Counted from the first letter of the stretch, positions 25,315 through 35,083 are shown. The stretch: DNA of 64,000 nucleotides from JAVSMW01 sp032027005 (GCA_032027005.1 JAVSMW010000004.1:276625-340624), one strand, 5' to 3'. The notes: generated by a model not told the origin, from the letters alone. Made by a program: numbers and translations.

Positions 25315-26587
25315 CTAACCGGCTTTTTCATTTTGATCTGCCAAAACCTGCAGGAAGGTATCTACAATGGCCGGATCAAACTGCATTCCTGCACCTTTTT
25401 TTAGTTCTTCCACAGCCTCAGTAATTGTTTTTCTTTCGCCATAGGGCCGGTTACTGGTCATAGCATCAAAACTGTCAGCTACCGCCAAAATCCTGGCCGG
25501 CAGGGGTATGTGAGCACCTCTTATGCCTGCCGGGTAGCCGCTTCCGTCAAATTTTTCGTGATGGTATAAAATCAGCGGGATCGTATGGTTCAGACAATCA
25601 ACGGCCTTGATTATCCCCGCTCCCCAGACAGGATGGTTTTGAATCACGGCAAACTCAGCCTCTGTCAACCGACCTCTTTTGTTTAGAACCTCAGACCCAA
25701 TTTCTATTTTACCGATATCATGCAAAAAAGCACCTATCTTGATGGTCTTTATTTCATCAATGGGGAGGCCAATTTTTTCCGCTATCCAAACCGCGTATCT
25801 GCCAACCCTTTCGGAGTGGCCGAAGGTATACTTATCTTTAGCATTTATGATTCTGATTAACATTTTTGTAGAATTAACCAACTCTGCTTCAGACTGGTCC
25901 AAATCCTGTTTCAGCTCATCAAGAACTGAGAAATACAGCTCCACTTTATTTCTGGAACAACTCTTAGCCTTGTATAAAGCCTCATCGGCCAGCCTAACCA
26001 ACTCTTCCTTGGTTTTGGCATTTTCCGGATATGAAGCAACCCCGATAGATACAGTTATTTTTCCGCCTGGCTGTTTCTCCCTGCCAGAGAATGGGAAAGA
26101 GGCCACAGCAATTCGTAATTTTTCAGCAATATGCTAAAGGTTCTGAGACATAGGGCTCCCCGCTGGTCATCACTTTTTCAAATATTTCCCGGCCGGCCAG
26201 CTTCTGGCCTATCATCCCAAGATCATAAGGGGCTGAAGCAATGACCCGGCCATTTTCGTCAGCTAACGACATGCCATCAAAAACCTGTGACATTCTAAAA
26301 AGTTCCTCAAGTCTACTTTGTGCCTGCTGCAGTTCCATTTTACGAATACTACTGTCTTCGGCCATAGCAGAAATTTGGTCAAGGGAATATGACATTAAAA
26401 AGTTAATCTGATTGGAAATTTCCTGAGCTGTTTCAAAATTGTCGGCAAGTACCTGCTGCTTGGAATATTCATAAAACACAGCCAGGGCTATCACTCCAAT
26501 AATAACAGATGCAGACATAACGATACCGAGAGTGAGCACCAATATTTGCCTGTTCAAACCTTTAGCCCAAGAAATCATGTCATCCAT
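25315..26587 (-). pseudogene. broken Cache-GGDEF-HD-GYP signalling gene with internal deletion
   Basis: The first part (26123-26587) encodes a transmembrane helix and a Cache-like sensor domain ending at GEPYVSEPLA, then a stop. The second part, in another frame, begins HIAEKLRIAVA and GGKITVSIGVASYP, the last third of a GGDEF domain. It continues through a complete HD-GYP phosphodiesterase domain (HDIGKIEIG, HHEKFDGSGYP). The end of the sensor, the linker and the GGDEF active site are missing, so a deletion with frame change joined the two. The HD-GYP half (25315-26106) might still be made as a separate protein, but no good binding site is seen. Confidence 0.85.
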
Positions 26588-26744
26588 CCCTTCCAGGGGA
26601 ACTTAATAATGCCAGTCTATGGGTCTTTCGACACCATTTTATTTTTTCCTCCTTTTCTAATTTATGGAATGGAAATAGTGGTGAGTGAGGAGTGGAGAGT
26701 GGAGAGCGAAAGGTGTACAATGACCAGTAATCAAGGCGAAGTAA

Positions 26745-26776
26745 GAAAAAAGCCGGAGCTAAAATCCCCGGCTTTT
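26745..26776 (-). terminator. rho-independent terminator of RND pump gene
   Basis: Minus strand AAAAGCCGG/CCGGCTTTTTT stem and loop, about 42 bp after the stop codon at 26818. The spacer 26588-26817 otherwise holds AGTGAGGAGTGG-type repeat sequence and no gene. Confidence 0.8.
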
Positions 26777-26817
26777 CGCTACGTGCGGCAGCTATCTTTA
26801 ATGTGAATAGTAAGTAA

Positions 26818-29800
26818 TCACTGGGTTATTCTCCCACTCTCCACTTTACAACCACTAACCACTCTTCCCCTTCTTAGTTTTCCGCCGATTTTTCGTTTCA
26901 GGTCATCCATGATGGTGTACACCACAGGAATAACTATCAGAGTAAATAGGGTAGATGTCAGAAGCCCTCCAATCAGCACCCACGCCATTCCCGACCTTAC
27001 CTCCGCACCTTCAGCCAGGGCCAGGGCTGTTGGGAGCATGCCAAAAATCATGGTTGTTGTAGTCATGATAATTGGTCTCAGCCTGGTTTTGGCTGCTTCA
27101 ACTAAGGCCTCCCGTAATGACATGCCGCGTTCCATCAGAGTATGGGTATAGTCAAGCAGCAATGTCCCGTTCTTGGCCACCAGACCATCCATCATGATTA
27201 ATCCGATCATGGAAAAGAGGTTTAGGGAATGACCCGTAATCGCCAATGCCAGCAAGGCTCCCACAACACCCAGGGGAAGTGCCATCATTCTTATAAAGGG
27301 AGTCAGGAAAGACTCATACAGCATAACCAGAACCATGTAGACCAGGACTATTGACAGCACCAAAGCAGCAAACAGATCAGTAAAGGTTTCCTGCATACCC
27401 TCGGCCTGACCGGCGAAATTAATCCTGTAACCAGATTCCAGTTTTATAGTCTCAACCTTAGCCCTGGCTTCCCCAAGAAAATCATTCAAGGCCCGGTCCC
27501 GCAGATTTCCGGTGACTGTGATGGTCCGCTGCCGGTTGATTCTGTTGATCTCGGTGGGACCGCTGCCGGTGTCAATCCCAGCCACCTGCTGCAGCTGGGC
27601 TGTTGTACCTGTCATGGTTGTCACTGGAAGTGTCATAATATCTTCCAAATTCGATTTATTCAGACCATTCAGTTTGACGACAATATCAGTCTCCTCATTG
27701 CTTTCGCGAAATTTTCCGGCTAGGTCACCATTTAATCCGGCCCTGACGGACCTTGCTACATCATCAACAGACAGTCCAATATCGGCCGCTTTTTTCCTAT
27801 CAATCCTGACCTGAACCTCCGGCTGGCCTAAACGCCAGTTGGTGTCTACATCCTGGGCTCCTTCAAGACCTGATATCATAGTTTTCACCTGTTCAGCCAA
27901 AGCGACAGTTTTTTGGGTGTCAGGGCCTGAGATCTCTATTTGAATAGCATTTCCGGGGGGTCCCATATTCTCAGCCTCAGCTACCGTGATTCTGCCCCGG
28001 ACAAAGCCTTCGCCCCATTTTCTGATTTCATCACCAATTTCCCATACGCTCCTGTCGCGTTCCTTTTTATCATAAAGCTGTATGCCAATCCTGCCCAGAT
28101 GCGAACCTGATGAGGACGCTCCACCCATTCCACCTGACGAACCTAAAGTTGTGTGATAATATTCGACCTCAGAAATTGTTTTGATTTTCTGTTCCATTTC
28201 CTTTAGAGCATCATCAGTTTTCCAGATCGGAGTCCCGATTGGCAGCTCCACACTGACTGTCAATTCGCCCTGGTCTATCTTAGGCATTTGCTCAGCCCCG
28301 ATAATATTAAACATCGGCAGGGTCAGACTGGCTAAAAACAGGCCCAGAGCAGTAAAGATGACAGTTTTCCGGTGACCCAAAGACCATCTCAATAAAGAAA
28401 TATATCTGTTCTTAAAGTTTTGTCCCAGCGGCCCGGTGCGTTTCCACAGCCACCCGAACAGGGACTTACGTCCTGAGGGGGAAGCTTCACTACCTGGTTC
28501 CTGATTCTTAGGATTCTGTCCCGGATCTTTTTTAAAAAGCCTGGAAGCCATCATCGGAGTGAGTGTGAAAGATATAAATAATGAAAAAAGAGTGGCAAAT
28601 ACTACAGTCAAACCGAACTGCCGGAAAAACTGGCCAACCATCCCCTGCATAAATGCAATGGGAGTAAATACCACAACATCTGACAGAGTAATGGCAACCG
28701 CGGCCATCCCGATCTCCATCCGCCCGTCCAGTGCCGCCTGGGCCGGATCCTTGCCCATTTTCAGGTGGCGATAGATGTTTTCCAAAACAACTATGGAGTC
28801 ATCCACCAAAATGCCGATACACAAAGCCAATCCCATCAGTGACAGCATATTAAAGGTAAAACCGGCAAAAAACATCATCATTAAAGCTGCCAGCAGTGAA
28901 GTTGGAATAGCCAGGGCTACAATCAGCGTGGAGCGCCATTCTCTGAGGAAAAAGTAGAGGGCCAGGGCTGTGGTAATTATCCCCTCAATAATGGCGAGCC
29001 TGGTGTCATCAAGTGAAGCCCGGATAAAACTTGAGGTATCCCGGGAGACCATTATTTTGACATCACTGGGCAGATCTTTCTGGAGGTTTTTAATTTCGTC
29101 CTTAATGCGCTCCCCTACTTCGACAACAGAGGCATCACTTTGTTTAAAGACCATCAAGGATACAGCACTAATTCCGTTCACCCGGCTGTATTCCCGCAGT
29201 TCCTGGTATCCATCTGTCACAGTGGCAATCGCACTGAGGGGAATCGTCCTGCCATTTCCCACCGGAATATCAAGGCTCCGAATATCATCAAGACTCTCAA
29301 ATTCCCCCAAAACCCGCACATTGTACTCTGCTTCCGGGCGATCCAGCCGCCCGCTGGGCTGGTTTAGATTCTCTGCTCTTAAACGGTTAATGACCTGGTT
29401 AATAGACAGGCCGTAACCTGATAATTTTGCTCTGTCAACAGAGACGGAAATTTCCCTTTTTTCCCCGCCGACTACTGACACATCAGCTACCCCGCTGAGT
29501 CGCTGCAGCCGGTCTTTAATGATATCTTCAGCCATCTTTTTCGTCTCATACAGAGGCCGCTGGCTTTGCAGGGCCAAAACCAAAACAGGCTGATCATTCA
29601 TGTTAAATTTATAGACCACCGGGTCGCCGGCATCCTCAGGCAGGATACCTTTGACCATATCTATTTTTTTCTGTACATCCATGGCTGCCTGGTCTGAATC
29701 AGCCGTCATCTCAAATTCCAGGGCAGTAAAGGTAAACCCTTCCGAGGCCTGGGAGCTTATTTTTTTCAGTTGGCTTACTGAAGCAAGCTGGTCTTCAATA

Positions 29801-29997
29801 GGCTTGGTGACCTGGGTTTCAATCTCCTCAGCCCCGGCTCCGGGGTATGAGGTCACGACATAGACTGCGGGAAAATTTACATCCGGGAACAATTCTACCC
29901 CTATCTTGTTATATGTATATACCCCCAGAACAACAAATACCATGATTATCATTGACATCATGGCTGGCCTCTTAATTGCTATTTTAGTTAAATTCAA
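26818..29997 (-). CDS. RND-family (AcrB/HAE1-like) efflux permease
   Basis: A 1059-aa proton-driven exporter of hydrophobic or amphiphilic compounds. It begins LTKIAIKRPAMMSMI, as in AcrB homologs. The twin aspartates of the proton relay are in GILVDDSIVVLENIYRHL near residue 400, and the symmetrical second half has LIMMDGLVAKNGTLLLDY. Length is typical. I place the start at the TTG at 29997, which has GGGAGGGG upstream; the longer frame would run through the operator. No membrane-fusion partner or regulator gene is adjacent, so it may work alone or with distant partners. Confidence 0.9.
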   Translation of the reverse strand: MNLTKIAIKRPAMMSMIIMVFVVLGVYTYNKIGVELFPDVNFPAVYVVTSYPGAGAEEIETQVTKPIEDQLASVSQLKKISSQASEGFTFTALEFEMTADSDQAAMDVQKKIDMVKGILPEDAGDPVVYKFNMNDQPVLVLALQSQRPLYETKKMAEDIIKDRLQRLSGVADVSVVGGEKREISVSVDRAKLSGYGLSINQVINRLRAENLNQPSGRLDRPEAEYNVRVLGEFESLDDIRSLDIPVGNGRTIPLSAIATVTDGYQELREYSRVNGISAVSLMVFKQSDASVVEVGERIKDEIKNLQKDLPSDVKIMVSRDTSSFIRASLDDTRLAIIEGIITTALALYFFLREWRSTLIVALAIPTSLLAALMMMFFAGFTFNMLSLMGLALCIGILVDDSIVVLENIYRHLKMGKDPAQAALDGRMEIGMAAVAITLSDVVVFTPIAFMQGMVGQFFRQFGLTVVFATLFSLFISFTLTPMMASRLFKKDPGQNPKNQEPGSEASPSGRKSLFGWLWKRTGPLGQNFKNRYISLLRWSLGHRKTVIFTALGLFLASLTLPMFNIIGAEQMPKIDQGELTVSVELPIGTPIWKTDDALKEMEQKIKTISEVEYYHTTLGSSGGMGGASSSGSHLGRIGIQLYDKKERDRSVWEIGDEIRKWGEGFVRGRITVAEAENMGPPGNAIQIEISGPDTQKTVALAEQVKTMISGLEGAQDVDTNWRLGQPEVQVRIDRKKAADIGLSVDDVARSVRAGLNGDLAGKFRESNEETDIVVKLNGLNKSNLEDIMTLPVTTMTGTTAQLQQVAGIDTGSGPTEINRINRQRTITVTGNLRDRALNDFLGEARAKVETIKLESGYRINFAGQAEGMQETFTDLFAALVLSIVLVYMVLVMLYESFLTPFIRMMALPLGVVGALLALAITGHSLNLFSMIGLIMMDGLVAKNGTLLLDYTHTLMERGMSLREALVEAAKTRLRPIIMTTTTMIFGMLPTALALAEGAEVRSGMAWVLIGGLLTSTLFTLIVIPVVYTIMDDLKRKIGGKLRRGRVVSGCKVESGRITQ

Positions 29998-30022
29998 ACA
30001 GCACCCCTCCCCCGGTTTTGTC

Positions 30023-30038
30023 GACTGACTAGTCAGTC
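30023..30038. promoter_or_regulatory. TetR-type palindromic operator
   Basis: The perfect 16-bp palindrome GACTGACTAGTCAGTC lies between the -10 element and the start codon of the RND gene. Palindromes built on TGACTAGTCA are classical for TetR/AcrR repressors. No TetR gene is in the window. Confidence 0.75.
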
Positions 30039-30046
30039 TGATTAGA

Positions 30047-30075
30047 ATTTTACCATACTGTTCATTTACTGTCAA
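30047..30075 (-). promoter_or_regulatory. sigma-A promoter of the RND pump
   Basis: Minus strand TTGACA, 17-nt spacer, TAAAAT: near consensus. The -35 box overlaps the 3' end of the LysM-GH18 gene. Transcription would start within or just before the palindromic operator, as expected for repression by a TetR-type protein. Confidence 0.8.
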
Positions 30076-31408
30076 TCAAAGTATAAGCTGGAAGTGATGA
30101 GTGGGGAGTGGTGTGTGGATAGACGGCCACCTTAGCAATCTGGAACATGTTATCTAAGACAGCCCAGTTCTCCGGGAAAGGCAAACCAAGTACCCAGTAG
30201 CTTATGCCTCTTAAACCATATTCGTTAACCAAGAGGTATTTGGCCTGTACGCTCCTGGCGTCTTCAAACCAAACCACATGAGCGGTTCCTGTTTCGTCTG
30301 TATAGTTGAAATGCGGTGATTGGGCTACAGTGTCAAATTGAACATTCGCTCCGTACCGGGCAGCTATGCTTAATGCCTGCTGGGGACTAACCCTAACAGC
30401 CCATTCTCCACCAGGCACAAAAGGCAGTTTCCAATCGTAACCGTAAAGGGGAACACCCATCATTATTTTGGCCCGTGGAATGACTGTAACAGCATAATCA
30501 ATAACTCTTCTGACCTCATTTAGCGGAGCCACAGCCCTGGGTGGCCCCCCTGACCATCCCCACTCGTAAGTCATTAGCACCACAAAGTCAACGATTTCAC
30601 CATGGGCCTTGTAATCATGAGCACCATGCCACACACCGGTCGGATCATCGGTGTATTTTGGGGCCAGAGCTGTAGAGACCGAGTAATTCAGAGGCCTGAG
30701 GGCAGCAACAACTTTGCGCAGAAAACTGTTATACAACTGCCGGTCCTCAGGAGGTATCCTTTCAAAGTCAATATTCAATCCATAATATCCCTTCGCTCTC
30801 ATCGTTGCCAGGACATTATCTATCAAGATTTGCTGAACCTGGTTATTGGCTAGAATACCATGGACCAGGGCAGAGTCAAAAGTACCGTTTCGGAAATTTG
30901 TCAAAACCATCAGAGGAGCGACCCTGAAGCTGCGGGCAGCCGCTAAAGCCGGGCCGTCAACAGGAGCGTTGAGGCTGCCGTCATCATTGATATGATAGCC
31001 AAAGGGACTCAAATAAGTTAAGAACTGTCCCACTTCAGTTACAATAGCTGGATCAGCGGCCTGACTCGTTGGCTCGAGGTACCCGTTTACTTCAACGACA
31101 CCATAATTCTTGACAGGCTCAGGGATCCTAAGAACCATTCCGGGGTATATCAAATTTGGGTTATCAATGTTATTTAAAATTACGATTTCGCCAACTGTAA
31201 CGCTGAATCTCCTGCTTATGGCATCTAAGGTATCTCCCGCCCTGACAATATATGAGGTTTCTGTGGTGGGAATGACCAAAGCCTGCCCTGTTATCAAATA
31301 TGGAATCTGCTGCAGGCCGTTTATGATCACAATGCTTTGTATATCAACCCCAAATCTTCTGGAAATCTGGAGTAAAGTATCGCCAGGCCTGACCACATAA
31401 ATTTGCAT
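30062..31408 (-). CDS. LysM-LysM-GH18 spore cortex hydrolase (YaaH/SleL-like)
   Basis: A 448-aa protein with two N-terminal LysM domains (IYVVRPGDTLLQISRRFGV and SYIVRAGDTLDAISRRFSV) and a glycoside hydrolase 18 barrel. The catalytic glutamate is in GLNIDFERI. This architecture is that of spore germination enzymes that cut cortex peptidoglycan fragments, and it indicates a spore-former. AAGGAG lies 8 nt before the ATG at 31408. There is no signal peptide, as in spore-coat located YaaH. Confidence 0.9.
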   Translation of the reverse strand: MQIYVVRPGDTLLQISRRFGVDIQSIVIINGLQQIPYLITGQALVIPTTETSYIVRAGDTLDAISRRFSVTVGEIVILNNIDNPNLIYPGMVLRIPEPVKNYGVVEVNGYLEPTSQAADPAIVTEVGQFLTYLSPFGYHINDDGSLNAPVDGPALAAARSFRVAPLMVLTNFRNGTFDSALVHGILANNQVQQILIDNVLATMRAKGYYGLNIDFERIPPEDRQLYNSFLRKVVAALRPLNYSVSTALAPKYTDDPTGVWHGAHDYKAHGEIVDFVVLMTYEWGWSGGPPRAVAPLNEVRRVIDYAVTVIPRAKIMMGVPLYGYDWKLPFVPGGEWAVRVSPQQALSIAARYGANVQFDTVAQSPHFNYTDETGTAHVVWFEDARSVQAKYLLVNEYGLRGISYWVLGLPFPENWAVLDNMFQIAKVAVYPHTTPHSSLPAYTLIDSK

Positions 31409-31536
31409 TTGCCCCACTCCTTTTTGGTCCTACTAGACATAATATTCAGGAGAAGCGGCGAATGGAATTACGATTTAACTGCATTTCTTTATAAGGGTAA
31501 ACACTCTCCCTCTGCGTCTCTGCGGTTATCTTTTTA

Positions 31537-31971
31537 TTACTTAAAAAAAAGATATATCCCAACAACCATTAACAACAGGGCCGCTATCCTGCTGGCGTCC
31601 ACAGGCATTTGGCGGACACCCAAGAGGCCGAAATGGTCGGCTGCCATCGCAAATGTCAACTGGCTGACAATTATAATGCTGGATGTGACTGTAAGTCCAA
31701 GTTTAGGAATCAGATATGTGCTGCCCATAACTATGACCACACCCATGAGCCCGCCCATAAATGCATACCAGTCGGCATTCTTCAGCACTGTAAAACTCTG
31801 GCGGCTGAAAATCAGGTAAATCACGAGTACGGCTGCAGCGGCTACTACATTGACCACCAAAGAAGTCAGGGGTAAATCCGCAGCTTTGTTTAAATTACTG
31901 TTCACCAGGACCTGAAGTCCCCCGGCTATGCCAACTACAACCGCCAAACCGATAAAGAGAGCCAAACTCAA
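31537..31971 (-). CDS. small DMT-type transporter (DUF606/YdcZ-like)
   Basis: A 144-aa protein with four to five transmembrane helices and conserved GGLQVLVNSNLNK near the N-terminus and VTSSIIIVSQLTFA later, matching the half-size drug/metabolite transporter-like DUF606 family. Such proteins usually work as homo- or heterodimers. A GTG at 31983 is an alternative start, but it overlaps the likely binding site AAGGTG, so I prefer the TTG at 31971. Substrate unknown. Confidence 0.8.
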   Translation of the reverse strand: MSLALFIGLAVVVGIAGGLQVLVNSNLNKAADLPLTSLVVNVVAAAAVLVIYLIFSRQSFTVLKNADWYAFMGGLMGVVIVMGSTYLIPKLGLTVTSSIIIVSQLTFAMAADHFGLLGVRQMPVDASRIAALLLMVVGIYLFFK

Positions 31972-32039
31972 TGCAATCCCCACCTTATGTTCAATTTTAT
32001 TGTTATATTATTATATAATACACCACTGCTTAATTCACG

Positions 32040-32100
32040 GGCTTTTCACAGTTAGCAGTCGTCAGTCAACAGTAATAAGGTGCTGCTAACTGCTAACTAC
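32040..32100. repeat. GTTAGCAGT/ACTGCTAAC degenerate repeat
   Basis: TTAGCAGTCGTCAGTCAACAG and CTGCTAACTGCTAAC face each other in the spacer 31984-32104. The same kind of sequence recurs at about 39925-40035. Confidence 0.55.
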
Positions 32101-32104
32101 CCTT

Positions 32105-32926
32105 TTAACTCCCCGTACCCCGGTATCTTCTTATCCCGATGCCCCACACTTTATAGGCCACAGTGAAGCAAATAATCCCCACCAAAGGGGTCAGCAGGGC
32201 ATATGAAATGTATTCATAACGGTGCAGGAGCAGGGTTGCAGGATAGAAACCCACAAAGGCAAAAGGCAGAATCCAGGTCAGAATAAATCTGACAGGACCG
32301 CGGTAGACAGTTGTGGGATACCTGCCGTAATGGGAGATATTATATACCATAGGCATCAGGCCCATGTTACCCTCAGTCCAAAAACCAAGGCTGGCCAATA
32401 ACGTATAAACCCCGGCATAAATAAGGGTCGCCCCAAATACCATGACCAGGGCCAGGGGAATATCCCACCAGGTCAGCACCAGGTTCATGTTCTGTCCCGT
32501 ATAAATCATCATCATAATTCCGACTGTAGAGCCGAAAAGCAGCTCCGGGGTCATTGTCTCCACAACAACCTGAAACCAGGAGTTTAGAGGCCGGACCAGA
32601 ACCCGGTCAAGCTGGCCCTGCAGCACATATTTCTCAGGGACATCAAATAAATGGTTCAAAAACCCGCTGTAAATCCCGAAAGGGACCAGAAAAAAACCGT
32701 AAATAAACAGGACCTGGTCCCTGTCCCAGCCTTTGATGGCTGGGACTTTGGTGAAAATCACCAGCAGGAAAATGATATTAACCGCCTGTAACAGCAAATC
32801 TGAAAATACATATATAAAAAAGTCGGCCCTGTAAGCCATTTTAGATTTCATGTACTGGGCTAAATAATGAAAAAATATTTGCAGGTGTCGAACTATATTT
32901 TGCCAAAATCCTGCTTCCCGGTTCAT
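32105..32926 (-). CDS. ABC-2 type permease (COG3694-like)
   Basis: A 273-aa polytopic membrane protein with six predicted helices, the third gene of an ABC exporter cassette. It matches the permease type that pairs with a COG4586-like ATPase and a COG4587-like permease. The ATG at 32926 follows GGGGGG and starts 4 nt after the preceding permease stop. The substrate of this family is not well defined; some members export antibiotics or quaternary compounds. Confidence 0.87.
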   Translation of the reverse strand: MNREAGFWQNIVRHLQIFFHYLAQYMKSKMAYRADFFIYVFSDLLLQAVNIIFLLVIFTKVPAIKGWDRDQVLFIYGFFLVPFGIYSGFLNHLFDVPEKYVLQGQLDRVLVRPLNSWFQVVVETMTPELLFGSTVGIMMMIYTGQNMNLVLTWWDIPLALVMVFGATLIYAGVYTLLASLGFWTEGNMGLMPMVYNISHYGRYPTTVYRGPVRFILTWILPFAFVGFYPATLLLHRYEYISYALLTPLVGIICFTVAYKVWGIGIRRYRGTGS

Positions 32927-32930
32927 CCAC

Positions 32931-33776
32931 CTACCCCCCTTGAACCACCACATGTTTTACTACAAAACGCCACAGCCAGATAGACATAAAACCCAAAATA
33001 GAAATCCAGAAAACCTGCAGCAAAATAACTTCCAGGGCGGCCTGCCCGCTCACCTTACCCAAATATATCATGTTTGGCATGTAGCTGATAGCCTGGAAAG
33101 GAAACCACGAAATAATCTCCCTGGCCCATTGGGGATAGAAACTAATGGGCAGCAGCAGGCCTGAGAAGAGATCCATCAGCACCCGCTTGGCCCTGTATAT
33201 TCCGCTGGTACTCTGGGTAAAAAATGCCAAGATACCGGCCATTAGACTAAGTTGGGCATTAATGACGAAACTGCCGAGCACGGCCAGCAAAAATATCATA
33301 CTGTTCTGCCAGCCCGGAGGGAGCGCAAAGGGTCGGATTAAAAAGATAAATGCCCCAGCCGGCAGGGTAAAAAACAAAGCCCGGAAACCCGCTTCGCCAA
33401 ATGCCCGGGCAAATTTTACCATCTGGTAACTATAGGGTCTGATCAGTTCCAAAGCTATTTTCCCTTCCCGGATTTCTTCGGCCACCCGCCGGTCCAGATT
33501 GCTGAAATAGAATGACCTGACCACCCAGGCCACAATTACATAAGTAATCATCTCTTCTTTGTTCAGCCCGCCAATAACCCTGCCCTCGCCGTAGATGGCA
33601 TCCCACAGAAAAAAATATGCCCCGATTTGAATAGAATAATTAAAAATACCCGTGAAATAAGATGAGCGGTAAGCCAGGTTATTTACAAACTCCAGCCTTA
33701 TCAGCTCAAGATAGAGCAGCAGACGAGTGCGGATTACCTGGACGGCGGTTTGTCCGGCATACTTGTCTTTAACCAC
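32931..33776 (-). CDS. ABC-2 type permease (COG4587-like)
   Basis: A 281-aa membrane protein with six predicted helices. GTG start overlapping the ATPase stop codon region by 8 nt, with GGAGG 8 nt upstream in the end of the ATPase gene, so translation is coupled. It forms the heteromeric permease with the product of the next gene. Motif LRPYSYQMVKFARAFGE (IRPY... region) is typical of the family. Substrate unknown. Confidence 0.87.
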   Translation of the reverse strand: MVKDKYAGQTAVQVIRTRLLLYLELIRLEFVNNLAYRSSYFTGIFNYSIQIGAYFFLWDAIYGEGRVIGGLNKEEMITYVIVAWVVRSFYFSNLDRRVAEEIREGKIALELIRPYSYQMVKFARAFGEAGFRALFFTLPAGAFIFLIRPFALPPGWQNSMIFLLAVLGSFVINAQLSLMAGILAFFTQSTSGIYRAKRVLMDLFSGLLLPISFYPQWAREIISWFPFQAISYMPNMIYLGKVSGQAALEVILLQVFWISILGFMSIWLWRFVVKHVVVQGG

Positions 33777-34611
33777 TGAGACCGCCTCCAGTACTGTCTT
33801 TAGCCTCCAACTCAGGGCTATCCCCCTGGTAAATTCCTTTTACAATATCCTCCAGCTTATCATGGCCGCACTGGGCATAAAGATCTTCCACAGAGCCGTC
33901 ATACAGCATTTTACCATTATCAATGATAGCGACACGGGGGCATAGGGCCTCAATATCACCCATATCGTGGGTGGTCAGGATGATGGTTGTTTTATACTCT
34001 TTGTTGATTTCTTGCAAAAATTCCCTGATTTTGGCCTTGGCCAGTACATCCAGCCCAATTGTCGGTTCATCCAGAAAAAGTATCGCCGGGTTATGCAGCA
34101 ATGCCGCCGTCAAATCACACCTCATCCTTTGACCCAAACTCAGCTTGCGTACCGGCAGGTGCAGGAAATTATTGAGTTCCAGGAGATCGTCAAACATTTT
34201 CAACCTCTTCTCAAAATCCTGTTTGTTAACCCCATATATCCGGCGCAGCAGTTTAAAGGACTCGATTACCGCAATATCCCACCACAGCTGGGTCCGCTGG
34301 CCAAAAACCACTCCTATTCTCCTGGTATAAATCTCCCGCTCTTTATAAGGTATGTAACCATCAACAACCACTTCGCCGGCAGTTGGTACCAAAATACCTG
34401 TCAGCATCTTAATGGTAGTAGATTTACCTGCTCCGTTTGCCCCAATGTAACCTACCATTTCTCCGGCGTTGACAAAAAAATCAATGCCGTCAACCGCCCT
34501 GAGAATCCTGTAATCTCTCAGAAACAGGTCACGGAATGCTCCGGCAATGCCCTCCCGGCGGCGAAATATTTTAAATTCTTTAGTCAGGCCCCTGACCTCA
34601 ATTAAAGCCAT
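33769..34611 (-). CDS. ABC transporter ATPase (COG4586-like exporter)
   Basis: A 280-aa ATPase. Walker A is GANGAGKST (about residues 56-64), the signature is LSLGQRMRCDLTAALLHNP, Walker B is AILFLDEPTIGLDV, and the switch histidine is in LTTHDMGD. The C-terminal KLEDIVKGIYQG extension fits the COG4586 group. It is the first gene of the three-gene cassette. GGAGGT lies 9 nt before the ATG. It powers the two ABC-2 permeases that follow. Confidence 0.95.
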   Translation of the reverse strand: MALIEVRGLTKEFKIFRRREGIAGAFRDLFLRDYRILRAVDGIDFFVNAGEMVGYIGANGAGKSTTIKMLTGILVPTAGEVVVDGYIPYKEREIYTRRIGVVFGQRTQLWWDIAVIESFKLLRRIYGVNKQDFEKRLKMFDDLLELNNFLHLPVRKLSLGQRMRCDLTAALLHNPAILFLDEPTIGLDVLAKAKIREFLQEINKEYKTTIILTTHDMGDIEALCPRVAIIDNGKMLYDGSVEDLYAQCGHDKLEDIVKGIYQGDSPELEAKDSTGGGLSG

Positions 34612-34718
34612 CTTGCTTTACCTCCGCTGTCCTGGTGACTTGGCATATAGTATTAGAGATATTTTCATTACCTTAAATTAAACATCCTTCGACAATATCC
34701 TGCTGAAATCTTTACAGA

Positions 34719-34752
34719 AAAAAAACCAGAGAACCATACCTCTGGTTTTTTA
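34719..34752. terminator. bidirectional rho-independent terminator
   Basis: AAAAACCAGAG pairs with CTCTGGTTTTT around an 8-nt loop with T-runs on both sides, so it can work in either direction. It ends the small gene at 34898-35083. Confidence 0.85.
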
Positions 34753-34897
34753 ACTAATTAGTTAATGTATTCAGTTTTCCTATTCAACTTTCCCAAGTTA
34801 TGCTCAAAGATCATATGATGCTTTTTTACCTGGTACTAATCGGTTTAATTTGCTTAAGGAGTACTGCTGGTTAGGCCTAAAGTAAATAAATCGGTAG

Positions 34898-35083
34898 TTA
34901 CCTCGTAAGAAGTACTAAGGCTCTCTGGGCACCATCGAGATCCGACAGTAACCTGGCAGAAACTATTTCCCACCCTGTAGGGCAAAATTCACTCAGACTG
35001 GAGGTGAAATTTTCCGATTCACAACCGTCGTGAATTTTCCCGGCAATTAACTGGGTGACCTCTACTACCTTGTACTCGGCCAT
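34898..35083 (-). CDS. small hypothetical protein (DUF4177-like)
   Basis: A 61-aa soluble protein. It begins with a beta strand (YKVVEVTQLIAG) and later has the pattern GWEIVSARLL, as in DUF4177-type short proteins. It has its own binding site (GAGGGAG, 8 nt before ATG) and a downstream terminator, so it is probably a real monocistronic gene. Function unknown. Confidence 0.7.
   Translation of the reverse strand: MAEYKVVEVTQLIAGKIHDGCESENFTSSLSEFCPTGWEIVSARLLSDLDGAQRALVLLTR

Noticed and set aside
26123..26135. TGA at the end of the Cache sensor part as a selenocysteine codon
   Set aside because: The downstream frame does not continue the protein; the real continuation is in another frame, so this is a deletion junction.
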